64,000 bases of DNA from Flavobacterium limi. Its GTDB lineage: Bacteria > Bacteroidota > Bacteroidia > Flavobacteriales > Flavobacteriaceae. Position numbers and translations under genes: made by a program. The stretch spans positions 248,001 to 312,000 of the forward strand of contig NZ_JAADZV010000006.1 in assembly GCF_010645075.1 (NCBI RefSeq). The letters are read 5' to 3'. Under the pieces are notes generated by a model, which saw only the letters and a program-made list of their open reading frames with translations, was not told the DNA's origin and searched no databases. Positions 18,440 to 26,847 of this stretch are shown in pieces. Position 1 is the stretch's first letter. Each line of letters starts with the position of its first letter.

Positions 18440-18553
18440 TTAAATTTCTGGACATTTATCTTTTTTGCTTTCGAGGTCTTTCGAAATTCTATAAGAGATG
18501 TATGCTAGGCATCCGATGATTGTCATCAGAATTGTCGTTATATAGTTTTCCAT
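18440..18553 (-). CDS. Small single-pass membrane protein inside the efflux operon (37 aa)
   Basis: An ORF below usual annotation limits, with ATG at 18553 (3 bp after the RND stop) and TAA at 18440, 15 bp before the tolC-like start. The product begins MENYITTILMTIIGCLAYI, has one helix at about 4-21, then a charged tail (RISKDLESKKDKC). Position and form recall E. coli AcrZ, a small helix that binds AcrB, or YbgT-like pump and oxidase accessories. No homology to AcrZ is claimed. Tight packing within the operon supports translation. Confidence 0.6.
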   Translation of the reverse strand: MENYITTILMTIIGCLAYISYRISKDLESKKDKCPEI

Positions 18554-18556
18554 ATT

Positions 18557-21500
18557 TTATTTTTCTTCGTTATGAATTACGGCTATCGGTTTTCCCGAAA
18601 CCTTTTCTTGTAAATGCTGGAATACGATGAATAAAACCGGGATGATCAGCAACCCGAGAATTACTCCCGAAACCATTCCTCCGGCGGCACCAATACTGAT
18701 AGAGTGGTTACCCTGAGCCGATGGTCCTTTGGCACTCATCATCGGAATTAATCCTACTACGAAAGCCAGCGACGTCATGATAATTGGACGTAAACGTAAT
18801 TTGGCAGCATCGAGAGAAGCTTTTACTAATGCCTGTCCGGATTTTCGTTTCTGGACGGCAAACTCTACAATCAGAATTGCGTTTTTGGCGAGCAGTCCAA
18901 TAAGCATTACCAAGGCAACCTGTACATAAATGTTGTTTTCAATTCCGGTTAAACCAATGGCTGCGAATACTCCAAAAATTCCTGCAGGTATGGATAAGAT
19001 TACAGCTAAAGGCAAAATATAACTTTCGTACTGTGCAGCAAGTAAGAAATAGACGAATATCAAACACAATAAGAATATCGTTGCCGATTGCCCTCCGGAA
19101 GAAATCTCTTCACGGGTTTGTCCTGAGAATTCGTAACTGTAGCCTGCAGGTAATTGTTGCGCTGCTACTTCTTCGATTGCTTTAATGGCATCTCCGGAAC
19201 TAAATCCTGGTTTCGGAATCGCATTAATTGCAATCGAGTTAAACAAGTTGTATCTCGAAGCGGTTTCAGAACCATAAATACGGCTTAATTTTACAAGGGT
19301 ATTTATTGGAACCATTTCGCCATTTTTATTTTTTACAAAAACCCTGTCAATTGATGACGGATCAGCTCTGTCTGCAATATCAGCCTGAACAACTACACGG
19401 TAATATTTACCAAATCGGTTAAAGTCGGAAGCCTGTGCACTACCAAAATAAGCCTGCATGGTCTGCAGAATATCTTTGACTCTAACGCCTAACTGATCTG
19501 CTTTTTCGTCGTTGATATCCAATTGTAATTGCGGATAATCAGCTTTGAAACTTGTAAAAGCTACCGCAATTTCAGGACGTTTCATTAATTCCCCAATGAA
19601 CTGCTGTGAAATACCACTAAACTTATCCAGTTTACCACCGGTTTTATCCTGTAGCACCATATCTAAAGCTTCAACGTTACTAAATCCGGGAACAGTAGGG
19701 AAGCTGAATACGAAGAAACTTCCGCCTGAAATCGCACCTAATTTCCCACGAACCTGATTCATGATTTCTTCGATGTTTTTAACCTCGCCACGCTCTTCAT
19801 TTGGCTTAAGCAATACAAAAACAACAGCAGATGAAGGACTTGTTGAATTTGTCAGTAAGTTGAATCCTGAAATTGCTGTTACAAATCGGGATGCATCTAA
19901 AGCTTTTAATGTATTTTCAGCCTCAGTCATTACTTTTTGAGTTCCGTCAAGAGATGTTCCTGATGGCGTATTTACTGCAATCGCGATAAAACCCTGATCT
20001 TCTGTTGGGATAAACCCTGCAGGGGTTGTTTTAACCATTACAACAGTAGCAAAAGTAATTAGCGCTAATCCGCCTAAACTAACCCACTTGTTACGAATTA
20101 AGAATTTTAATCCGCCCACATAGCGGCTGGTCAATGCTTCAAAGCTATTGTTGAATCCGATAAAGAATTTCTCTTTAAAGCCTTGTTTCGCATATGGCGT
20201 ATTTCCATCATGCGCTGCGTGATTATCCTTTAAGAATAAAGCGGCAAGGGCAGGACTTAAAGTCAAAGCGTTAACAGCCGAAATTACAATTGCAATTGCC
20301 ATCGTAAAGGCAAACTGACGATAGAAAACCCCTGTTGAGCCTTCCATAAAACCAACCGGCAGGAATACAGCAGCCATTACCAGCGTAATCGAGATAATAG
20401 CACCCGTTATTTCGTGCATTGCTTCATGTGTGGCTACTTTTGGAGACAGATGTTTGTGCTCCATTTTCGCATGCACGGCCTCGACGACTACAATCGCGTC
20501 ATCGACTACAATACCAATCGCCAGAATTAATGCGAAAAGCGTAAGCAGGTTTATCGAGAATCCGAATAACTGCATGAAGAAGAACGTTCCTAAAATTGCT
20601 ACAGGTACAGCAATAGCCGGGATTAATGTTGATCTGAAATCTTGCAGGAAGATAAATACCACAATGAAAACTAATATGAAAGCTTCCAGTAAGGTATGTT
20701 CAACCTGTTCGATAGATTGGTCTAAGGATACTTTTGTACTATAGAAAATATTGTGTTTTATGCCTGATGGGAAATCTTTAGAAGCTTTTTCCATCATTTT
20801 ATTAATCGCAATCTGAATATCATTTGAGTTAGATCCGGCTAACTGAATAACTCCGATTACAATTCCTTTTTTACCATTTAAACGGGTTAAACTGTTATAA
20901 GAATACGCACCCAATTCAACTCTGGCAACATCTTTTAAACGCAGAACAGAACCGTCAGCATTAGAACGAATGGCAATATTTTGATAATCTTCAGGTTTGG
21001 TTAGTTTTCCTTTGTATTTAATTACATATTCAAAAACCTCTTTACTTCTTTCTCCAAATTTACCCGGAGCAGCTTCTAAACTTTTGTCCTGAATTGCGCC
21101 CATAACTTCATTTGGCGTAACATTATGTGTTGCCATTTGTGTCGGGTTTAACCAAACACGCATGGAGTAATCTTTTACACCACCAAAAATACTGGCAGAA
21201 CCCACACCCGGAATACGTTTTAGTTCCGGAATAATATTAATCTGGGCATAGTTGGCAACAAACGTCTGATCGTATTTTGACTCATCATCAGTATACATAC
21301 CGATTGCCATAATAAAACTGTTTTGCTGTTTTGCCGTAATTACACCTTGTTGAACAACCTCTGCAGGCAGCTGGCTTGTCGCTTGTGCCACACGGTTCTG
21401 AACGTTTACCGCAGCCTGATCGGCATCTGTTCCTAATTTAAAGAAAACTGTAATCGCTAAAGTACCATCGTTACTGGCAGTAGAGCTCATATAAGTCATA

Positions 21501-21721
21501 TTCTCAACACCATTTATAGATTCTTCCAGAGATGGTGCTACCGAACGTAAAACCGTTTCGGCATTCGCTCCCGGATATACCGCCGTTACCAAAACCGATG
21601 GTGGCGCAATATCAGGAAACTGTTGTAAAGGCAATTTCGTAAGTCCAAGTACTCCCAGAATCACCAACAAAATGGAGATTACGGTTGCCAGTACAGGTCT
21701 TTGTATAAATATTTTGAACAT
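18557..21721 (-). CDS. RND multidrug efflux permease, HAE1 (AcrB/MexB-like)
   Basis: A 1054-aa inner-membrane proton-drug antiporter. The N-terminus (MFKIFIQRPVLATVISI), the first porter-domain motif (FPDIAPPSVLVTAVYPGA), the TM4 proton-relay pair of aspartates (GIVVDDAIVVVEAVHAK) and a C-terminal RLRPIIMTSLAF motif all fit the HAE1 family of Gram-negative drug pumps. It starts 11 bp after the adaptor gene. Expression is probably controlled by the TetR protein encoded upstream through the repeated operators at 22957-23178. Confidence 0.96.
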   Translation of the reverse strand: MFKIFIQRPVLATVISILLVILGVLGLTKLPLQQFPDIAPPSVLVTAVYPGANAETVLRSVAPSLEESINGVENMTYMSSTASNDGTLAITVFFKLGTDADQAAVNVQNRVAQATSQLPAEVVQQGVITAKQQNSFIMAIGMYTDDESKYDQTFVANYAQINIIPELKRIPGVGSASIFGGVKDYSMRVWLNPTQMATHNVTPNEVMGAIQDKSLEAAPGKFGERSKEVFEYVIKYKGKLTKPEDYQNIAIRSNADGSVLRLKDVARVELGAYSYNSLTRLNGKKGIVIGVIQLAGSNSNDIQIAINKMMEKASKDFPSGIKHNIFYSTKVSLDQSIEQVEHTLLEAFILVFIVVFIFLQDFRSTLIPAIAVPVAILGTFFFMQLFGFSINLLTLFALILAIGIVVDDAIVVVEAVHAKMEHKHLSPKVATHEAMHEITGAIISITLVMAAVFLPVGFMEGSTGVFYRQFAFTMAIAIVISAVNALTLSPALAALFLKDNHAAHDGNTPYAKQGFKEKFFIGFNNSFEALTSRYVGGLKFLIRNKWVSLGGLALITFATVVMVKTTPAGFIPTEDQGFIAIAVNTPSGTSLDGTQKVMTEAENTLKALDASRFVTAISGFNLLTNSTSPSSAVVFVLLKPNEERGEVKNIEEIMNQVRGKLGAISGGSFFVFSFPTVPGFSNVEALDMVLQDKTGGKLDKFSGISQQFIGELMKRPEIAVAFTSFKADYPQLQLDINDEKADQLGVRVKDILQTMQAYFGSAQASDFNRFGKYYRVVVQADIADRADPSSIDRVFVKNKNGEMVPINTLVKLSRIYGSETASRYNLFNSIAINAIPKPGFSSGDAIKAIEEVAAQQLPAGYSYEFSGQTREEISSGGQSATIFLLCLIFVYFLLAAQYESYILPLAVILSIPAGIFGVFAAIGLTGIENNIYVQVALVMLIGLLAKNAILIVEFAVQKRKSGQALVKASLDAAKLRLRPIIMTSLAFVVGLIPMMSAKGPSAQGNHSISIGAAGGMVSGVILGLLIIPVLFIVFQHLQEKVSGKPIAVIHNEEK

Positions 21722-21732
21722 TTTCGTAAAAA

Positions 21733-22881
21733 TTATTTTTTGTTAGTTATTTGAGCAACCTTAGTGGAAGCTTTCTCAGGCTGTATTACCTGTCCTTCCT
21801 GAAGTTTGTCAATACCACTTAATACAATCTGGTCACCGGATTTTACACCCTCTTTAATCAAATAGTTAGTACCGCTTTTTCCAACTACAGTAATAGGCAT
21901 TTTGGTAACTTTGTTGTCTTTGCTTACTGTAAAGACAAATACTTTATCCTGCATTTCAATTGTAGCCGATTGAGGAACCAGTATAGCATCGTCATGCTGT
22001 AATCCTAAACGGATTCTTCCTGTATTTCCTGAGCGTAAAGTGCCGTTTGCGTTAGGAAAAGTAGCTCTCAACGTAATCGCACCTGTATTTTTATCAAACT
22101 GACCGTCTACCATATCAATTTTTCCTTTTTGCGGATAAGCATTGTTATCCGCTAAAATCAAAGAAACCGGAGGCAATTTTTTGATTTTGTCACCAATGCT
22201 GTTTCCTGCATATTGTGATTTAAAGTTGATGAAATCGGTTTCTCCCAAAGAGAAATAAGCAAATACTTCATGAACATCAGAAAGTGTAGTTAACGGTTCG
22301 ATATCAGTGGCTGAAACCAGACTTCCTTGTTTTTTAGGCAGCCTTCCAATGTAACCACTTACCGGAGCCGTAACATTGGTATATCCTAAATTAATTTTGG
22401 CAGAAGCCACCATTGCCTTTGCCTGCTCGATATTAGCAGCAGCAATTTTTTGCGATGCTTTGGCCGTTTTTAACTGATAATCAGAAACTACTTTGTTTTG
22501 CACTAAAGGAGTTAATTTATCTACTTCTAACTGCGCGTTGATCAAAGCAGCTTCTGCAGCATGAAGACTGGCTAAAGCATTATTCAACTGCTCACGGAAA
22601 GGACGTTCGTTTATTTTGAATAAAGTCTGGCCTTTGCTTACATATGCCCCTTCATCTACTAAAACACGGTCAAGGTTTCCGCTTACCTGAGGACGAATTT
22701 CCACATCTACAGTTCCTTGTATCGAAGCCGGATATTCATTGTCGGTAGTAGTATTCTCGCTTGTTATCGCTGCAACTGGTAAAACCGGAGGAGGTGGGGC
22801 AGGAGCCTGTGATTTATCTGCACAACTGCTTAGTACAAGTGCCAAAATAAAGCTGGTTATAATTACATTTTTCATTTTCAT
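21733..22881 (-). CDS. RND efflux periplasmic adaptor lipoprotein (AcrA/MexA-like)
   Basis: About 382 aa from the ATG at 22881. I prefer this to the ATG at 22947 because MKMKNVIITSFILALVLSSC then forms a proper lipoprotein signal with lipobox LSSC. Barrel-sandwich and hairpin signatures are present: PQVSGNLDRVLVDEGAYVSKG in the lipoyl half, an alpha-hairpin (AEAALINAQLEV), then TNVTAPVSGYIGRL and SGIDKLQEGQVI. It links the RND pump to the outer-membrane duct and is first in the operon. Confidence 0.93.
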   Translation of the reverse strand: MKMKNVIITSFILALVLSSCADKSQAPAPPPPVLPVAAITSENTTTDNEYPASIQGTVDVEIRPQVSGNLDRVLVDEGAYVSKGQTLFKINERPFREQLNNALASLHAAEAALINAQLEVDKLTPLVQNKVVSDYQLKTAKASQKIAAANIEQAKAMVASAKINLGYTNVTAPVSGYIGRLPKKQGSLVSATDIEPLTTLSDVHEVFAYFSLGETDFINFKSQYAGNSIGDKIKKLPPVSLILADNNAYPQKGKIDMVDGQFDKNTGAITLRATFPNANGTLRSGNTGRIRLGLQHDDAILVPQSATIEMQDKVFVFTVSKDNKVTKMPITVVGKSGTNYLIKEGVKSGDQIVLSGIDKLQEGQVIQPEKASTKVAQITNKK

Positions 22882-22956
22882 ATTGGTTTTAATTTGTTGG
22901 ACATTCTCGTTTTTAAAATTTTTATTTCTGATATGCTGTAGATTCATTTTTAAGTC

Positions 22957-22984
22957 TATTAAATTTTCTAACGTTGTTAAGTAA
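22957..22984. promoter_or_regulatory. Operator repeat 1 (probable TetR site)
   Basis: First of five copies of a 28-bp repeat with the shape TATTAAAT, spacer, then TTA-C--TGTTAAGTAA. The core here is CTAACGTTGTTAA. It lies 76 bp upstream of the adaptor start, the nearest copy to the efflux operon. Confidence 0.65.
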
Positions 22985-23037
22985 GTTGATGCAAAAATTC
23001 AAATAATAGGGTATTCCAGTTCTGCTTTATAAATCGG

Positions 23038-23065
23038 TATTAAATTATTTATCGGTGTTAAGTAA
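23038..23065. promoter_or_regulatory. Operator repeat 2 (probable TetR site)
   Basis: Second copy, TATTAAATTATTTA followed by TCGGTGTTAAGTAA. It starts 81 bp after copy 1. Confidence 0.65.
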
Positions 23066-23092
23066 TAAGCTAAAGAAACCTGTTCTTATGTT

Positions 23093-23120
23093 AATTAAAT
23101 TATTTATCACTGTTAAGTAA
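23093..23120. promoter_or_regulatory. Operator repeat 3 (probable TetR site)
   Basis: Third copy, AATTAAATTATTTA followed by TCACTGTTAAGTAA. It starts 55 bp after copy 2 and differs from it at only a few positions. Confidence 0.65.
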
Positions 23121-23150
23121 AAGAGTAAAAAAAAGGATTTGCTAAATTAC

Positions 23151-23178
23151 TATTAAATCATTTACCGCTGTTAAGTTA
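23151..23178. promoter_or_regulatory. Operator repeat 4 (probable TetR site)
   Basis: Fourth copy, TATTAAATCATTTA followed by CCGCTGTTAAGTTA, starting 58 bp after copy 3 and 13 bp beyond the tetR stop codon. Confidence 0.6.
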
Positions 23179-23191
23179 AAATGAAATTTTT

Positions 23192-23785
23192 TTATTGTAT
23201 TGATTTTATGATACCGCCAATTGCATCTTTAAGAATCTGTCCGTTAATAGTGTCCAGCGAAATGCTTTTGTTAATGATATTAATCGCAATCAGACCATGA
23301 ATGACCGAAAAAAAGGTAAAGTACTTTTGTTTGATGACTTCTTCAGTAGGGTTGCTTTTTTTCATGATTTCTGCAATGACCGAAGTAAATAATTTATAAG
23401 GTGTTTTTGCAGCATCACATTGCTCAGAACAACAGTTCATTTGCACCCCAAACATTACCTGATACATTTCGGTATCTGTAAAGGCAAAATCCCAGTACGC
23501 CATCCACATAGCTTCAATCTGGTCTTCCGGCTTTTCAAATTTAGCTTTCGCATCTTCCAGCTCTTTGCCTAATTTAAGGAAACCTTTACCTGTTAACTCT
23601 CTTAATATGGCATCCTTATTTGAGAAGTACTCATATATAATTGGAGCAGTATATTCGATTCTGTCGGCAATTTTACGCATACTCAAACCAGTCCAGCCTT
23701 CTTCTTTCACGATATCATAAGCAGCGCCAAGAATATTATTTCTTGTCTCTTCTTTTTGTCTTAAAATACGATCTTTACTAGCCAT
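23192..23785 (-). CDS. TetR/AcrR-family transcriptional regulator of the efflux operon
   Basis: A repressor of about 197 aa. I start it at ATG 23785 (MASKDRILRQKEETRNNIL) rather than 23812, because the longer start would lie inside the operator and promoter of the gene. The N-terminal helix-turn-helix is classic (GWTGLSMRKIADRIEYTAPIIYEYF), and the C-terminal ligand domain holds a CCSEQC cysteine cluster. It precedes the efflux operon on the same strand. Copies of one palindrome-containing repeat in front of both suggest autoregulation and repression of the pump, relieved by a drug-like ligand. Confidence 0.92.
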   Translation of the reverse strand: MASKDRILRQKEETRNNILGAAYDIVKEEGWTGLSMRKIADRIEYTAPIIYEYFSNKDAILRELTGKGFLKLGKELEDAKAKFEKPEDQIEAMWMAYWDFAFTDTEMYQVMFGVQMNCCSEQCDAAKTPYKLFTSVIAEIMKKSNPTEEVIKQKYFTFFSVIHGLIAINIINKSISLDTINGQILKDAIGGIIKSIQ

Positions 23786-23794
23786 TTGAATAAG

Positions 23795-23822
23795 TATTAA
23801 ATTGTTTAACACTGTTAGGCAA
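23795..23822. promoter_or_regulatory. Operator repeat 5, overlapping the tetR promoter
   Basis: Fifth copy, containing the most symmetric core of the set, TTAACA-C-TGTTAG. It lies 10-37 bp upstream of the tetR start codon and overlaps the -7 box at 23820-23827, exactly where a self-repressor should bind. Confidence 0.7.
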
Positions 23823-23827
23823 ATGTA
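23820..23827 (-). promoter_or_regulatory. -7 promoter box of tetR (TACATTTG)
   Basis: TACATTTG on the minus strand matches the Bacteroidota TAnnTTTG consensus exactly and lies 35 bp upstream of ATG 23785. The -33 region is weak. Confidence 0.6.
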
Positions 23828-23942
23828 TGGCTGTTTTTCGAATTACGCCATAATTTTATCATAAAATTTTCTTATCGTACAATAACCAAGTATGAAATAA
23901 CTCTGTGAACCCTTGATTTATTTACGATTTTATGATTTTTAT

Positions 23943-24066
23943 TTTTTTGAAGCAGAGAGATTTTTATGTTTTTAAGACATTTTGTCCCGCTCTCTACTAT
24001 ATCTTTTATGGCGAACCCCGCCATAAAAGGATACCGTTTCGATCGGGGCTAGACAAGAAAGTATCA
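23943..24066. repeat. Palindromic intergenic repeat, diverged third copy
   Basis: It shares with the copies at 44380-44500 and 47415-47538 the order TTTGAAGCAG, then GTCCCGCT, then ATCTTTTAT / ATAAAAGGAT as hairpin arms, then ATCGGGGCTA. Here the hairpin is extended by an extra GGCGAACCCCGCC centre. The 332-bp gap between tetR and the toxin gene holds nothing else visible. Confidence 0.7.
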
Positions 24067-24117
24067 TTTTTATAATCTTCTAAAATAAACTTCATAAAAT
24101 CTAAAATAGATAGCGGG

Positions 24118-24408
24118 TTATTTTATAGGATATTTTTCTGGATTTTGTGATGTATGAAAAACAGCATTTAGAAAAACAGTTTTTGTTAATTCATCAACAA
24201 CAAAAAACGCGATATATGGAAATTTTTTAAAAGGAAGATAACAATAATTATTATCATGAAATTGATGAAGTGGATTTATCTGTAAAGCTTTGTAAACCTT
24301 TTTATAAACATTAAGAAAGTTTAACGCAACTTTCTTACCAGCTTTTAATACAATAGCTTTTTCAATATTTTTTAAAGCAATTGGAGAAACAATAACCTTA
24401 TAATTCAT
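24118..24408 (-). CDS. RelE/ParE-superfamily toxin
   Basis: A 96-aa protein with the ParE/RelE outline: VIVSPIALKNIEKAI at the start, a helical hairpin, then the basic/aromatic sheet YLPFKKFPYIAFFVVDE and VFLNAVFHTSQNPEKY. Members either cleave mRNA on the ribosome (RelE) or poison gyrase (ParE); the sequence does not decide which. The gene overlaps its antitoxin by 11 bp, the usual translational coupling. Confidence 0.85.
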   Translation of the reverse strand: MNYKVIVSPIALKNIEKAIVLKAGKKVALNFLNVYKKVYKALQINPLHQFHDNNYCYLPFKKFPYIAFFVVDELTKTVFLNAVFHTSQNPEKYPIK

Positions 24409-24625
24409 ACTTTTTCTTTAAGTCAGTATAAATGGATTCGGCATCGGTGTAAAGTTTTTTATCTGTAGCTACTTGTTCATTTAAAATATGCTGCTGCTCT
24501 TCCGACAATTCGTAAGGTTTCACATTTGCAATTTCAAATTTTATCTTTAATGCTTTCATAAAAGCTTTTACAGCTTCAATTTGAGAATCATCTTCTGTGT
24601 ACGCTGTGATATTAATTGCTTGCAT
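24398..24625 (-). CDS. Antitoxin of the RelE/ParE pair (DUF2683-like)
   Basis: A 75-aa acidic protein. MQAINITAYTEDDSQIEAVKAFMKALKI-type N-termini are typical of DUF2683 proteins found in front of Bacteroidota RelE genes. The C-terminal half (ATDKKLYTDAESIYTDLKKKYEL-like) is helical and should wrap the toxin. It precedes and overlaps the toxin gene, and the pair is transcribed alone. Confidence 0.82.
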   Translation of the reverse strand: MQAINITAYTEDDSQIEAVKAFMKALKIKFEIANVKPYELSEEQQHILNEQVATDKKLYTDAESIYTDLKKKYEL

Positions 24626-24745
24626 GATTTTTAAAGTTTACTAAAGTTGGTAAACAAAGTTAAGACAAAAGTATAATTTTCATGTTGATCATTTAATTAT
24701 TTTTACGAAGCTCAATTTTTCGTAACATTACATAAAAAAATAAAA

Positions 24746-25183
24746 ATGAAAGCATCCATTATAAAGATTGCGATTGTTACCTTAATTATACAGTCCATGC
24801 AAGCTCAGGAAACAAAAAAAGAAACTGTTTCAACAGAGCCAAAATATACAATTGAAAACTGCGTAAACCACTTCGAATTAGAAAAAGCCACAAAAACAAA
24901 AGTAGGATACCAATATTGGTTTGGCGATAAAAACTTCACTCACGAAAACACCTTAAAAATGAGTATCGTCGAACCCGGAAAATCCACTCACGCTCCGCAC
25001 CATCACCCGGAAGAAGAATTCTTTTATATCCTGGAAGGCACTGCCCAATTCTTTCTTGACGGAAAAACAGTTGTCGCTGGTCCAAACACCAGTTTTTATT
25101 GCCCGCCAAATGCGGAACATGGAATCAGTAATGTTGGGAAAACAGATTTGAAATATTTGGTGATTAAGAAGGATTTGAAGTAA
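24746..25183 (+). CDS. Secreted cupin-domain protein
   Basis: A 145-aa protein with a signal peptide (MKASIIKIAIVTLIIQSMQAQ) and a single cupin domain. Metal-binding motif 1 is HAPHHHPEEEFFYILEG, which contains the H-x-H-x(3-4)-E ligands; motif 2 is PPNAEHGISNVG with the fourth histidine. Such small exported cupins may be dioxygenases or sugar-binding proteins; the substrate is unknown. It stands alone on the plus strand. Confidence 0.88.
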   Translation: MKASIIKIAIVTLIIQSMQAQETKKETVSTEPKYTIENCVNHFELEKATKTKVGYQYWFGDKNFTHENTLKMSIVEPGKSTHAPHHHPEEEFFYILEGTAQFFLDGKTVVAGPNTSFYCPPNAEHGISNVGKTDLKYLVIKKDLK

Positions 25184-25202
25184 AATTTTTTAATAAAAGT
25201 AT

Positions 25203-25756
25203 TTATTGAAAAGACATAATATCTTTTGCAACTTCAGATAAGCCGTTATCAAATTGATGTCCGCCGGTTTTTAATTCATGAAAAATTGAATTTGGTAATT
25301 TTTGTTTGTATTGGGTAAGATGAGTAAAAGGAACCTCTTCATCATCTTTTGTATGATAGAAGAAAAGTGGAATATGATCAGGTAATTTATGCTCAAAATT
25401 TTCTCTTAGTCTTAAGCCTTGTTTCCAATCTTCATGGCCACTCCAGAATGGTGTGGCAGCCAGGAAAATTGCCTTGATGTTTTATTGACCGTTTTCTCAG
25501 TAAGATACTTTAATATCATCGAGGCACCTAAGGAATGACCTGCAAGAAAAAAAGAACCTTTCATTTCGGCAATTTGTTTGCTAATCTGTTCAGTCCATCC
25601 AAAATCAGGTAAGGATTCATCTGATTCTAATTCAGGATATTGTATGTTGTAATCTGTACCAATTTCTTTTTTTAATGATGCAACTAAGGATTTATCAGTC
25701 TCATAACCATTCTTGCCTCCACCTTGTATAAATAATATTTGTTTTTTCATCTTCAT
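25203..25756 (-). pseudogene. Alpha/beta hydrolase, single-base frameshift
   Basis: The intact frame begins MKMKKQILFIQGGGKNGYE and carries the nucleophile elbow AGHSLGAS, but it leaves frame at codon 98 and stops at 25412. Adding one base to the T-run at 25480-25483 (coding strand AAAACATC to AAAAACATC) restores KNIKAIFLAATPFWSGHEDW, then the acid in FYHTKDDEEVPF and the histidine in GGHQFDNG, with a stop at 25203. All three catalytic residues are therefore preserved outside the break. This is a RBBP9/YdeN-like serine hydrolase. It is either a young pseudogene or a homopolymer sequencing error. Confidence 0.8.
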
Positions 25757-25837
25757 AATTTTTAAGTTAATTATAAAAAGTGTTTTCTTTTTCAGGGCAT
25801 TTGATGTAAAACTTTCGGATGATAAGGATGATTTACG

Positions 25838-26392
25838 TCAAACAGCAGATTGCTCTGCTTTATACCGAAATAACGCTAAAGCCCTTTGAATTCTTGGTCG
25901 ATTGTAACGCTGCAGAAGAATTGGATAGACGTTGAAAATTATATTTAAAATTATTAACCACACAGATTCAACAAAAGTGAATCTTAAGGCAACATAAATC
26001 TTGAAACCCAAAACAATAAAAAACACTATTAGGTGTCCTAATTCTGATTGTTTGGTACGATATTCCAAATGAAGTAAACTTTCTAAATCATTTTTAACCG
26101 GATTTGCTTTTTTATTTAGTTTTTCCCAACCCACTAAAACCAATAGTTTTCTGAACAGATTTATCCCAAACTTCTCATATAATTTTCCTTTGTTTTCCCA
26201 ATCTTTGGTTTTATAATAACCTGAATTAAATTTAGATTTTAAAGTTTCGGTAAACGTCAATACGCACATCATCAGTGTAAAATTTAGAATCCATGCGAAT
26301 AAAAAACCTAAAACTCCTATAAATAGTACAAGTCCGTAAGTTAATATTATGGTAACGAGAATTATGAAACCAAGAAGCATTATTTTTCTCAT
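25838..26392 (-). CDS. CrtO-like membrane protein (glycosyl-diaponeurosporenoate acyltransferase-like)
   Basis: A 184-aa membrane protein with helices at about 5-45, 115-130 and 140-160. The central KLYEKFGINLFRKLLV and the C-terminal NVYPILLQRYNRPRI are the conserved motifs of the family named after staphylococcal CrtO, which acylates a glycosylated carotenoid. No carotenoid genes are nearby, so the substrate may differ; family assignment is from motif memory. Confidence 0.6.
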   Translation of the reverse strand: MRKIMLLGFIILVTIILTYGLVLFIGVLGFLFAWILNFTLMMCVLTFTETLKSKFNSGYYKTKDWENKGKLYEKFGINLFRKLLVLVGWEKLNKKANPVKNDLESLLHLEYRTKQSELGHLIVFFIVLGFKIYVALRFTFVESVWLIILNIIFNVYPILLQRYNRPRIQRALALFRYKAEQSAV

Positions 26393-26465
26393 AATCTTTT
26401 AAATTTTGCAATTATGATACAATATAACGTATTTTCTTTTTATTTAAAGTGTTCTAAAATTTGTA

Positions 26466-26840
26466 TTAATTGATTCTCCTGTCAGCAGGTCTGAAATGCC
26501 AGGATAAAAAGGTAAGTACTAAAAGCAATGTTGGTCCAAAATATTCCATAGCGCTGTCACCAACCGCAAAATGCGAGAAAATTGCTCCCGTCATCACAAA
26601 GAAAAAGCCTGCGTAAGCCCACTCTTTTAGCAAACCCAATTTTGGAAGAAGGACTGCAATTGAACCTAGTAATTTCCAGATTCCAATAATAGTCAAAAAG
26701 TAAGCCGGGTAGCCTAAGTGTAAACTCGTTTTATCCACTTCCTCTTTCAGCTTAATAAGCTGTACGATTCCTGTTGAAACCATTCCTAATGCTAACCAAA
26801 TGGTTGCGATCCAATAAATAATTTTGTTTCTTTTTGTCAT
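26466..26840 (-). CDS. DoxX-family membrane protein
   Basis: A 124-aa four-helix DoxX protein (MVSTGIVQLIKLKEEV; HLGYPAYFLTIIGIWKLLG; PADRRIN C-terminus). It is the third gene of an ArsR-AHSA1-DoxX operon, starting 7 bp after the SRPBCC gene. This triplet is common in Bacteroidota, usually with unknown trigger. Confidence 0.87.
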   Translation of the reverse strand: MTKRNKIIYWIATIWLALGMVSTGIVQLIKLKEEVDKTSLHLGYPAYFLTIIGIWKLLGSIAVLLPKLGLLKEWAYAGFFFVMTGAIFSHFAVGDSAMEYFGPTLLLVLTFLSWHFRPADRRIN

Positions 26841-26847
26841 TGTAATA

